Origin: Novosphingobium sp. | Lineage (GTDB): Bacteria > Pseudomonadota > Alphaproteobacteria > Sphingomonadales > Sphingomonadaceae | DNA: 64,000 bases | Direction of reading: 5' to 3' | NCBI RefSeq assembly: GCF_027486195.1 | Contig: NZ_JAIXPP010000001.1 | Location: 60,699-124,698, forward strand | Shown: positions 43,752 through 51,384 of the stretch, one piece after another | Layout: each line of letters starts with the position of its first letter | Position numbering within the stretch: position 1 is the first letter of the stretch | Notes under the pieces: model-generated | Database searches by the model: none | The model's input: only the letters and a program-made list of their open reading frames with translations | Told to the model about the DNA's origin: nothing | Made by a program: the position numbers and the translations under genes

Positions 43752-46244
43752 ATGAAGTTTCTGAGTTCGACGGCGCTCTCAAGCCTCGCTTTGGCGGCAT
43801 GTCTGCTGGCCGCTCCGGCATTTGCGGAGGAGAGCAAGCCGCCGCTGACGGCATGGGAAGCAAGCCGGACTGCCACCAACGATGATGTGATCGCCACCGG
43901 CGTCGCCCGCGCCCGTGACCGCCTCGACAGCGCCACCTCGACAAGCTCGCTCGGCGACAGCACCATTGCAAAGATTGGCGCCACGTCGATGGCCGACCTG
44001 TTCCGCAACATTCCGGGCATCCGCGCGGAGGCCGGAAACGGTGAAGTGAACGGCAATTACACGATCCGCGGCCTCCCGATGGTCGCCACCGGTGCCAAGT
44101 ACCTCCAGATCCAGGAAGACGGCCTGCCCGTGCTGGAATTCGGCGATCTGCTGGCCCTGATCCCCGATATGTTCATCCGTGCGGATTTCAACGTGGCCCA
44201 GGTTGAATCGATCCGTGGCGGTTCGGCTTCGACTTTCGCATCGAATGCGCCCGGCGGCGTGATCAACCTCATCTCGCACACCGGCGAAGTGGAAGGCGGC
44301 TCGATCCAGGCCTCGACGGGACTCGATTATCGCAACCACCGCACCGATTTCGATTATGGCGGCCGCCTCAGCGATAGCCTGCGTTTCCACGTGGGCGGCT
44401 TTTACCGCGAAGGCGAAGGCCCGCGTCGCACCGGCTTCACCGGCAATCGCGGCGGCCAGTTCAAGTTCAACGTCACCAAGGAGTTCGCTGGCGGCTTCGT
44501 GCGGCTGGAAGGCAAGTTCCTCGACGATACCACGACGCAGTTCTTCAACACGCCGCTCGGCGTGACCGGCACCGATGCCGATCCCAAATATGCCGTGCTA
44601 CCAAACTTTGCGGCCAACAAGGATTCGCTCACGTCGCGCTACACCAGCACCTTCCCCAAGTTCTCGGGCGATGGTTCCCCGTCCCAGATCAACATCCACG
44701 ATGGCAACCACGCCGTGGTCAAGTCGATCGGCTTCCAGGCCAAGTTCAACATCGGCGATTGGACCGTATCCGAGCACGGCCGCTATGCCGCGCAGTCCGG
44801 CAGCGTGACGGTTGACTACCCGCTTGTGGTGCTTCCCGCGCAGGTCGCCACGTTCGCCTTTGGCTCGCCGTTTGGCAGCCTCGTCTACGCGAACGGGCCG
44901 AACAAGGGGCAGACGATCACCTTGCCCGGCACGCTCAACGGCAATGGGCTGGTGACCTATTCGGCGATGTACAACAGCCAGGTCCGCAAGCTGGACAACT
45001 TCACCAACGATCTCCGCGTCAGCCGGGTCTGGCAGCTGGGTACTGCCAACCTCACCTCGACCGCAGGCGTCTACAACTCGCGCCAGGATCTGGCTTACGA
45101 ACGCTATCTGCTCGATTTCATCCAGGATGTGGTCGGTGGCGGCAATTCAGCCCTGATCGACCTCGTGAATGCAGACGGCACGCCCAATTCGCTCGGCGGC
45201 GCGCTTGATTTCACCGGGCCGACGACCGGAACCCTGCACAACGTGGACCTGCGCTACCGGGTGCTGGCCCCTTATGGCTCGCTCAATCTGCAAATGGGCA
45301 ATCTCTCGCTCGGCGGGTCGCTGCGGTATGATTCCGGCAAGGTCGAAGGAACCCTGCGCAACAACCGTCCCAGCGACGTGAGGACCATCGATGCCAACAA
45401 CGATGGTGTCATTGCTACGGCGGAAACGAGGTTCGGCTTCTCGCCCGTCACCAATGCGGCCCCGGTCAACTACAGCTATCACTACACCTCCTACTCGGTG
45501 AGCGCGAACTACCGGCCTTCCCGCTCGATGTCGTTCTTTGCCCGCTACAGCCGGGGCGCCCGGGCTGCGGCCGACAAGATTCTCTTCACACCCGCGATCA
45601 GCGCAACTGATGGCGGACTGGTGGACCGCAGTGTCGGCTATGATCCGGTCAAGCAGGCGGAAGTGGGCGTGAAGTTCCGCTCGGGTCCGTTCTTTGCCAA
45701 TCTGACCGGCTTTTCGGCCAGGGTTGCTGAAACCAACAGCCAGATCCGCCCGGATGCGAACGGCGTGATCGGCCTTACACTCGTGACACGGCGCTACAGT
45801 GCCAAGGGTTTCGAGTTTGAGGGTGGCGTGCGCAAGGGCGGTTTCAGTCTGACTGCCGGGGCGACCGTGACAGATGCGAAGATCGTCGCGGCCGAAGACC
45901 CCATGCTGGTCGGCAACACACCGCGCCATCAGGCCAAGCTGATCTTCCAGATCATGCCGCAGTACGAGACCGACCTGTTCACGATCGGCGCGAACGCGAT
46001 CGGCACGACCGGCAGCTTCAGCCAGGACGAAAACAAACTGCGCATGCCGGGCTACACCACGGTCAATGCCTTCATTCAGGTGCGCCCGGTCGATCGGGTG
46101 GTGCTCTCGTTCAACGTCAACAATCTGTTCGACACGCTGGCGCTGACCGACGTCTCCGCGCCCTCGCTGCCGGCAGGCGGTGTCACGCTGGCGCAGACGC
46201 TGTTCGACCGCAACATGACCGCCTCGGTCCGCTTCTTCTTCTGA
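43752..46244 (+). CDS. TonB-dependent receptor with EF-hand-like loop (paralogue B)
   Basis: An 830-residue receptor with a signal peptide ending AFAEE, a plug (NIPGIRAEAGNG, QIQEDGLPVLEFGD, RGGSASTFASNAPGG) and a barrel ending SVRFFF. Residues 547-558 read DANNDGVIATAE, again a canonical EF-hand loop at the same place as in the paralogue at 35467-37974. Positioned directly downstream of the meta-cleavage cassette, it may import the aromatic substrate; this is inference. Its Shine-Dalgarno is inside a hairpin. Confidence 0.93.
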   Translation: MKFLSSTALSSLALAACLLAAPAFAEESKPPLTAWEASRTATNDDVIATGVARARDRLDSATSTSSLGDSTIAKIGATSMADLFRNIPGIRAEAGNGEVNGNYTIRGLPMVATGAKYLQIQEDGLPVLEFGDLLALIPDMFIRADFNVAQVESIRGGSASTFASNAPGGVINLISHTGEVEGGSIQASTGLDYRNHRTDFDYGGRLSDSLRFHVGGFYREGEGPRRTGFTGNRGGQFKFNVTKEFAGGFVRLEGKFLDDTTTQFFNTPLGVTGTDADPKYAVLPNFAANKDSLTSRYTSTFPKFSGDGSPSQINIHDGNHAVVKSIGFQAKFNIGDWTVSEHGRYAAQSGSVTVDYPLVVLPAQVATFAFGSPFGSLVYANGPNKGQTITLPGTLNGNGLVTYSAMYNSQVRKLDNFTNDLRVSRVWQLGTANLTSTAGVYNSRQDLAYERYLLDFIQDVVGGGNSALIDLVNADGTPNSLGGALDFTGPTTGTLHNVDLRYRVLAPYGSLNLQMGNLSLGGSLRYDSGKVEGTLRNNRPSDVRTIDANNDGVIATAETRFGFSPVTNAAPVNYSYHYTSYSVSANYRPSRSMSFFARYSRGARAAADKILFTPAISATDGGLVDRSVGYDPVKQAEVGVKFRSGPFFANLTGFSARVAETNSQIRPDANGVIGLTLVTRRYSAKGFEFEGGVRKGGFSLTAGATVTDAKIVAAEDPMLVGNTPRHQAKLIFQIMPQYETDLFTIGANAIGTTGSFSQDENKLRMPGYTTVNAFIQVRPVDRVVLSFNVNNLFDTLALTDVSAPSLPAGGVTLAQTLFDRNMTASVRFFF

Positions 46245-46259
46245 GCATCGCGCCCCCCG

Positions 46260-46302
46260 GTGCGGCTCTGGTGAAGGCTACCTGCCTGATCCAGGGCCGC
46301 AC
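46260..46302 (+). terminator. Hairpin after paralogue B receptor
   Basis: GTGCGGCTCTGG (46260-46271) pairs with CCAGGGCCGCAC (46291-46302) with one mismatch and a 19-nt loop, starting 16 bp after the stop. There is no clear T-tract. Confidence 0.5.
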
Positions 46303-46606
46303 TGCGCCGAAGCTAGTGGACAATGGGGGCAGCGTGCGGGCGGCGGTTTTGTCTGTCCTACACAGCCCATTCCAGTCAACAAACACGGCATGCGCTCCAG
46401 ACCCGCCATGCCCTGTATCGAGTCGGTCCGGCCGGGCCGATTGATCGCGTCTGCCGATCAAAAGCGCGCTACTGATCGAACGCAGTTGTTCCTCAGGACT
46501 GTGTCAACTGTGTCAACTTCTCCCGATCCGGCACAGGCGGGTGTGGCTTGACCCCCGGCAGGCGCGGTGCTGGACTGCCCGCGGCAGCAATCCCGCAGGA
46601 GGCATC
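46303..46606. other. Intergenic region without a recognisable gene
   Basis: About 300 bp between the receptor's hairpin and the OsmC gene. It holds only short open frames without ribosome binding sites and a small direct repeat TGTGTCAAC (46500-46516). A TTGACC-like -35 at about 46548 could belong to an OsmC promoter, but no convincing -10 follows. Confidence 0.4.
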
Positions 46607-47008
46607 ATGATTTCGGTTACACGCATCGATCCGGCGGGCACCGCGCACCGCATTGCCGTGCGCGGGCACGAATTCGTGACGGACATGACGCCCGCTGCGG
46701 GCGAAGACAACGAGGGGCCCGATCCGCACGAGATCTATGATGCGGCGCTGGGGGCGTGCAAGGCGCTGACGGTGCTGTGGCTGGCGCAGCGCAAGGGGAT
46801 GGCGCTGGAAGATATCGAAGTGGTGGTAACGCGCGATGATTCCGACGAACGCAAGGGCATCTACCGCTTGCGCACCGCACTGATGCTGACCGGCGATCTT
46901 TCCCCTGAAGAGCGCGAGACGCTTCTGGCGGCGGCGAAAAAGTGCCCGGTGCACAAGCTGATGAGCGAAGTGACGACCGAGATCGAGACGGTGCTGGTCG
47001 AACTTTAG
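46607..47008 (+). CDS. OsmC family peroxiredoxin-like protein
   Basis: A 133-residue OsmC/Ohr-fold protein. Two Cys are visible: ALGACKALTVLWLA, where the helix start holds the peroxidatic Cys, and KKCPVHKLM, the resolving Cys. Together they form the OsmC pattern for thiol-dependent reduction of organic hydroperoxides. ATG 46607 has an ideal AGGAGG. Its stop overlaps the stop of the convergent SRPBCC gene by 4 bp. Confidence 0.9.
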   Translation: MISVTRIDPAGTAHRIAVRGHEFVTDMTPAAGEDNEGPDPHEIYDAALGACKALTVLWLAQRKGMALEDIEVVVTRDDSDERKGIYRLRTALMLTGDLSPEERETLLAAAKKCPVHKLMSEVTTEIETVLVEL

Positions 47009-48015
47009 CGCACGTTTGCATCGAGGTGCCGCGCTTCGGCGCGCTGCCTGATGATCGCGAGGACGTTGTTCTGGATGTCGCCAAGAAGGATCTCACCCCA
47101 GAACGCGGCGTAGGGATTGACGTGGGTCTTGGCGATGTAGTTCGTGCGCAGGGTGAGGCGGGTGGTGCCATCGGCAAGCGGGGTGAGGACATAGTCGCCC
47201 GTGTCGATCTTGAGGAATTCGCCATCGGGCGAGATGTGCTTGTCGGTATAGTCCTGCAGCGTGGTGTTGCGGAACGCGAAGGCCCAGCCGAGGCGGCGGC
47301 CCGGCTCCCAGTGGGTGATCCGTTCCTCGAAATTGATCCTGTCCCCCCACCAGGCGGTGCGAACCCCGCCCTTGCGTCTTTCAGTGATCGTCGTCGCACG
47401 CGGGCGGGGCAGGCCCAGCACGTTCTGCGTAAAGGTCCACCGGCCCTCGCTCGCCGCAATGTGCGGGATGGAGACGGCATAGGGCCAGATCTCGTCCGGC
47501 CGTGCCCGGATGACAACTTCGCGGGTCAGCGTCACCTGATCGTGCGTAACGGGGAGCTGGCTTTCGAGGCCGGCGCTGAACAGCGGGAGGAAGATCAGGG
47601 TCGAACGGAAGGTGTTGGGATCAACCGGCTGATTGCGCATGCGGCGCATCACAATGGCGCCGAGCCAGCCAAACAGCAGCCAGAGCGGAGCGAGCATGAT
47701 CAGGCAGATCACCCCTTCGCGCAGAATTGCAATCGATCCGACGATGACGATCGCACCGAAGATGAGCGGAACGCTGCCATAGAACCTGGCAGGCTTGGTG
47801 CCATCCGGATCGCCCACATAGCAGATGAGGGCGCAGAGATAGGCCGGAAGGAAAGCGAGGAACCAGACGCTGCCGAAGACCACGCCAGCGGAGCTGAAAG
47901 CACTGATGAGGACGAAAGCGCCGAACGAAATCGCGAGGGCCAGGGTAAAACCGGCAATGACGCGGCCGCGAGTGCGGCGGTCTTGCCTGGCGGGTTCGGG
48001 GTGTGGGCTGTCCAT
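47005..48015 (-). CDS. Membrane protein with C-terminal SRPBCC (START-like) domain
   Basis: A 336-residue protein. Residues about 18-125 contain three to four membrane helices (GFTLALAISFGAFVLISAF, SVWFLAFLPAYLCALIC, VPLIFGAIVIVGSIAI, GVICLIMLAPLWLLFGWL). Residues 155-336 form an SRPBCC domain (LTREVVIRARPDEIWPYAVSIPHI, then WGEILLGDIQNNVL), a fold that holds lipids or polyketides. ATG 48015 follows AGGAGGAACC. It is 66 bp downstream of the GbsR/MarR gene, with a shared operator motif in the gap. Its role is unknown. Confidence 0.8.
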   Translation of the reverse strand: MDSPHPEPARQDRRTRGRVIAGFTLALAISFGAFVLISAFSSAGVVFGSVWFLAFLPAYLCALICYVGDPDGTKPARFYGSVPLIFGAIVIVGSIAILREGVICLIMLAPLWLLFGWLGAIVMRRMRNQPVDPNTFRSTLIFLPLFSAGLESQLPVTHDQVTLTREVVIRARPDEIWPYAVSIPHIAASEGRWTFTQNVLGLPRPRATTITERRKGGVRTAWWGDRINFEERITHWEPGRRLGWAFAFRNTTLQDYTDKHISPDGEFLKIDTGDYVLTPLADGTTRLTLRTNYIAKTHVNPYAAFWGEILLGDIQNNVLAIIRQRAEARHLDANVR

Positions 48016-48041
48016 GGTTCCTCCTGTGTGAACGTTCCGAT

Positions 48042-48061
48042 ATTTCTGTATTCCGAGAAAT
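48042..48061. promoter_or_regulatory. ATTTCT-N8-AGAAAT inverted repeat upstream of the SRPBCC gene
   Basis: ATTTCT (48042-48047) and AGAAAT (48056-48061). The motif TTTCTGT...AGAAA recurs as the perfect palindrome at the regulator's own start (48654-48671). Confidence 0.45.
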
Positions 48062-48081
48062 GTAGATTCAAAAAAAGGGGA

Positions 48082-48663
48082 TCAGTCCCCCTCGTCCTTC
48101 GGTCGGCTGCGGCGAGTGACGAACTTGAGCAGGCCAACCACCCGCGATCCCATGCGGATCAGCGTCATGATCTGCGCCGGGGGCACATCGAGCATCTGCT
48201 GGTACCAGCGATCGACCGTGCCGACGAAATCGTTCATCGCGACAAGGCGGCCGCGCACCTTGGCACTGATGCGCGGATCATCGATGCCTTCCATCGCCGC
48301 GTGGATCGCGGCCACCATCGGATCGATCTCACGCGCCTTTCGGCCCTGCGCGACCTTGGTGGCCATCTGCCAGAGATCGGTTTCGGCCTCGAAGTGATCG
48401 CGCCGATCGCCCAGCACAGGGACGCGGTGGATGAGCTTCCACGCGAGCAGTTCCTTGAGGCTGTTCGAAACATTGGACCGCGCCATGCCGAGCTTGTCGG
48501 CGATGTCTTCCGCCGTGAGCGGGCGTTCCGACAGGAACAGCAGCGCCTGAATCTGGGCGACCGAGCGGTTGACGCCCCACTGCGTACCCATATCGCCCCA
48601 ACGCAGGACGAACTGCTCGACGGCATCGGGAAGCTTGCTCGACTCGGCAGTTGTTTCTGTCAT
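48082..48663 (-). CDS. GbsR/MarR family transcriptional regulator
   Basis: A 193-residue winged-helix regulator of the GbsR branch. EQFVLRWGDMGTQWGVNRSVAQIQALLFLS is the diagnostic N-terminal block and LTAEDIADKLGMARSNVSNSLKEL the recognition helix. ATG 48663 lies inside a perfect 18-bp palindrome, suggesting autorepression. The gene is immediately upstream of the SRPBCC membrane protein gene in the same direction. Members regulate osmoprotectant or lipid genes; the effector here is unknown. Confidence 0.88.
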   Translation of the reverse strand: MTETTAESSKLPDAVEQFVLRWGDMGTQWGVNRSVAQIQALLFLSERPLTAEDIADKLGMARSNVSNSLKELLAWKLIHRVPVLGDRRDHFEAETDLWQMATKVAQGRKAREIDPMVAAIHAAMEGIDDPRISAKVRGRLVAMNDFVGTVDRWYQQMLDVPPAQIMTLIRMGSRVVGLLKFVTRRSRPKDEGD

Positions 48664-48671
48664 GACAGAAA
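48654..48671. promoter_or_regulatory. Perfect palindrome TTTCTGTCATGACAGAAA over the regulator start
   Basis: An 18-bp perfect inverted repeat containing the start codon of the GbsR/MarR gene (CAT at 48661-48663 on the plus strand). It is a likely autoregulatory operator. Confidence 0.6.
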
Positions 48672-48721
48672 TATCTGATTATCTTGCGGAGGAGTCAAGG
48701 AGAGACCTCCTCCCCTGCCCT

Positions 48722-50701
48722 TCAGAGATCGACTGTAAGGTACCCACCGAAGCGGCGGCCGGGGAGGAGATCGTAGGCGCCGGCACCCTTGAGCTCGAAG
48801 CTCTGGACATCGGTGAGGTTTTCGATCTGGAGCCGCAGGGTGGCGGAGCGGCGGCTGATGGTGAACTGGTAGCGGGTGCCGAGATCGACAAGCGTGCGCG
48901 CGGGGATCGCGGTGAGGCCGGAGACCGTGGCGGTTTCGGCGCTGCGGTGCGCGGCGCTGACATCGAACGAGAGGCCCGGAGTCCACACGGGGCGCCAATC
49001 GGCGTTGAACTCAAGGCGGCGGCTGATCGCGCCAACAGGCCGCGTGCCGACGCCGACACCAAGCCCGCCATTGGGGCCGCGCGCGCGCGGGCGCAGGAGA
49101 ACAGCGCCCGCGACCACGCTGAGGCGCGGCGTGACGGGGCCAGCGATAGAGGTTTCGATGCCTTGGTTGATCACATCGCCGAGCGCATCGAAGCGGCCAC
49201 CCGCATCAAGATTGAAGTAGGGTTTGCGCAGATCGAACAGGCCGGCGACGAACTTGATCTCGTCGGTGAGGGCAAAGCGCAGCCCCGCATCGCGCTGGCT
49301 GGTGCGGATCGCGGGCAGCGCCTCGTTGCGGTTGGCGGCGTTTTCGGGCGCGATACCGCTTTCCTCAAGTCCGGTGACATAGCCGCCATAAAGCGCGAGG
49401 CGGGCCGAAAGCTCTGCGGCGACAGTCAGGTTGAAGAGGAAGGGCGAGGCATTGGTCGAGCGGGGCGGTTCGCCGGGCAGGCCGATGCGCTTGCGGTAAT
49501 GCGTCTTCTGAAGGCCGACGCTGAGCTCGCCAATGCCCTCCCAGCGGCCTTCGTAGGCAAGCCCGGCGGTCCACTGGCGGACGCGGTCCTGCTGCTGGGC
49601 GGTGAAGGCATAGGCGGGGCGCGGCGCGGTGGTCAGCTCGTAGAGGCTGGTGGTGCCGAGATCGATCTCCGCCGAACCGCCGAAGCGGCGGTCTCCCGCG
49701 CGGGCGCGCAGGCTGGCGTGAATACGGTGGACGCGCGGACCATCCGATATGGTGCGGGTGAGGCGCAGCTCGCCGCTGGTCGAGCCGAACTTGAGCGGTG
49801 GATCGGCGAGGATCAGCTGGCTGCCGGTACCCACAGCATCAAGATCGACGAGGAGGTTGGTGAAGTTGCGGTTGTCATCGAAGCGCGAGTGGAACAGGCC
49901 GCCTTTGACCTCCCACCCCGCAGCGGGGCGCCAGGTGGTGAGGAAGCCGCCGTTGAATGCGGTGCCATCATAGCGCGCCCAGGCTGGGCCCTTGAAGAAG
50001 CGGCGCGGGAGGCGCGGCGGCAGGCCCTCACCCGCCGGGAGGAAAAGCGGGGCCTTGAGCTCGTTGCCCTGCGCGCGGGTGGCGAAAGGCACAAACTCGA
50101 GATCGGGCGCAGGCTGCCAGCGGGCGGTGACGGAATACTCGAGGAACTGGGCGCGCGAGGCGTTGCCGTTGCGATCATTGTAGAGCGCAGCGCCGAGACC
50201 GAGGCTAAGTGCGGAACTGACGGGCATATTGGCATCGGCCTCAACCGATTGGTTGCCCCAGTGATTGAGCGCCGCGAGCAGGCTGAGCGCGGTCTCATCA
50301 CCCGGTGTGCGGAATCCATAGTCGATGATGCCGGTCGGTGCAGGAAACGGGCTGCCGAATGCGGAAAGGCCGACACGAATCTGCGTGGTACGCTGGAGCC
50401 GGGCACCGAGTTCCCAGACCTGATCGAAATAGAGTCCATCGATGCGGACATTGCCCGCAGCGGTGGGGGAAAAGCCGCGCACGCCTTCCGGATCATAGAG
50501 GCCAATGGATTCGCGGCCGACCGAAGTGCCGAAGGCATCGGCAGCGCTGCGCACCGCGTTCTCGGCGGCGCGGGCACCGGTAGCGGCTGTGGTGGGCGCG
50601 TCGATCGCGGGGGCGGCGGTCTGCGCATTCGCGGCGGGTGCGAGTGCCAGTGCGGCGGCGACGGCGCAGCAGGACGTGATGGGACGCAGTTTGACCGGCA
50701 T
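48722..50701 (-). CDS. TonB-dependent receptor (short, siderophore-receptor-like)
   Basis: A 659-residue receptor with a signal peptide ending ANAQT. The plug is short (ESIGLYDPEGVRGFSPTAAGNVRIDGLYF) and the barrel ends GGYLTVDL. The consensus plug Gly-rich RGP motif is weak (APTGIIDYGFR instead). A C-terminal segment (LRLQIENLTDVQSFELKGAG) is typical of TonB receptors. It is 30 bp downstream of a small exported protein gene, with which it forms an operon. Substrate unknown; FhuE/FpvA-like siderophore receptors are the nearest description. Confidence 0.85.
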   Translation of the reverse strand: MPVKLRPITSCCAVAAALALAPAANAQTAAPAIDAPTTAATGARAAENAVRSAADAFGTSVGRESIGLYDPEGVRGFSPTAAGNVRIDGLYFDQVWELGARLQRTTQIRVGLSAFGSPFPAPTGIIDYGFRTPGDETALSLLAALNHWGNQSVEADANMPVSSALSLGLGAALYNDRNGNASRAQFLEYSVTARWQPAPDLEFVPFATRAQGNELKAPLFLPAGEGLPPRLPRRFFKGPAWARYDGTAFNGGFLTTWRPAAGWEVKGGLFHSRFDDNRNFTNLLVDLDAVGTGSQLILADPPLKFGSTSGELRLTRTISDGPRVHRIHASLRARAGDRRFGGSAEIDLGTTSLYELTTAPRPAYAFTAQQQDRVRQWTAGLAYEGRWEGIGELSVGLQKTHYRKRIGLPGEPPRSTNASPFLFNLTVAAELSARLALYGGYVTGLEESGIAPENAANRNEALPAIRTSQRDAGLRFALTDEIKFVAGLFDLRKPYFNLDAGGRFDALGDVINQGIETSIAGPVTPRLSVVAGAVLLRPRARGPNGGLGVGVGTRPVGAISRRLEFNADWRPVWTPGLSFDVSAAHRSAETATVSGLTAIPARTLVDLGTRYQFTISRRSATLRLQIENLTDVQSFELKGAGAYDLLPGRRFGGYLTVDL

Positions 50702-50731
50702 GATCCCTCCGGCAGGCCGCGGGGCGGCGCG

Positions 50732-51313
50732 CTATTTCGCCTTGGTCAGGGCATCCCAAGTCGCCCAATCGATATCGCGGCCGGGCCAGGCGACGTTCTT
50801 GAACGGCCATTTGGCGGCGACCCATGCGTGGGCCCAGGCTTCAAGCTGCTTGTCGAAGCCGGCGTCATACTCAGCCTTGGTGACCCAGATACGCACGACC
50901 GCATCGTAGCCGGGGACGGGGCTCGGCGCGACGTAGATGCAGCCGCGCTCGCGTTTGCCATCAGGCGTGAGGACCGAATAGGCGAAGCTTTCGCGGCGCT
51001 GGAAGCGGCCAGCTTCGGTCTGCATATCGAGCAGAGCATCCGCATCGCTGATCCCGGCGTGGGGCCAGTCCTTGCTGCGCGTGAAGGTCTGCTGAAGGTG
51101 CTCGACCGAGGACATGTAGGCATCGAAATCGATCTTCACGAGATCGGGGCCGAGGGGCTGCAGGCGGAATCCGGGGCCTACGGCGCTGGTGGGGACGGCA
51201 AAGGCGGGCGCGACGAGTGCGGGCACTGGCGGCTCAGCGGCCACGGCAGCGCAGGGCATGGCGCAAAGAATGGCTGCCGGGAGCAGCGCTGCGGCGAATA
51301 GGATGCGCTTCAT
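50732..51313 (-). CDS. Exported protein of unknown function, receptor partner
   Basis: A 193-residue protein with a signal peptide (cleavage near AVAAE). The mature part (LVKIDFDAYMSSVEHLQQTFTRS, then GCIYVAPSPVPGYDAVVRIWV, then DKQLEAWAHAWVAAKWPF) has an alpha/beta order reminiscent of a GNAT fold without a clear acetyl-CoA loop. It may be a periplasmic accessory of the receptor encoded 30 bp downstream. I do not recognise a characterised family. ATG 51313 is used because it starts the signal peptide; the frame is open far upstream. Confidence 0.7.
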   Translation of the reverse strand: MKRILFAAALLPAAILCAMPCAAVAAEPPVPALVAPAFAVPTSAVGPGFRLQPLGPDLVKIDFDAYMSSVEHLQQTFTRSKDWPHAGISDADALLDMQTEAGRFQRRESFAYSVLTPDGKRERGCIYVAPSPVPGYDAVVRIWVTKAEYDAGFDKQLEAWAHAWVAAKWPFKNVAWPGRDIDWATWDALTKAK

Positions 51314-51384
51314 GCGTGGTGGTCCCTCGTGTTGCAGGTGCGAAGGTTCCACGCACGAGCGCCGAGGGCAAGCGGGATTTGGGG

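Noticed and set aside
46500..46518. Direct repeat TGTGTCAAC-TGTGTCAAC as a target-site duplication or operator
   Set aside because: It is a short tandem pair with no element between copies and no second inverted arm.
48569..51301. A 910-residue open frame on the plus strand
   Set aside because: It is the mirror frame of the TonB receptor and its partner gene; high GC keeps antisense frames open. It has no ribosome binding site and low-complexity, Arg/Glu/Ala-rich composition.
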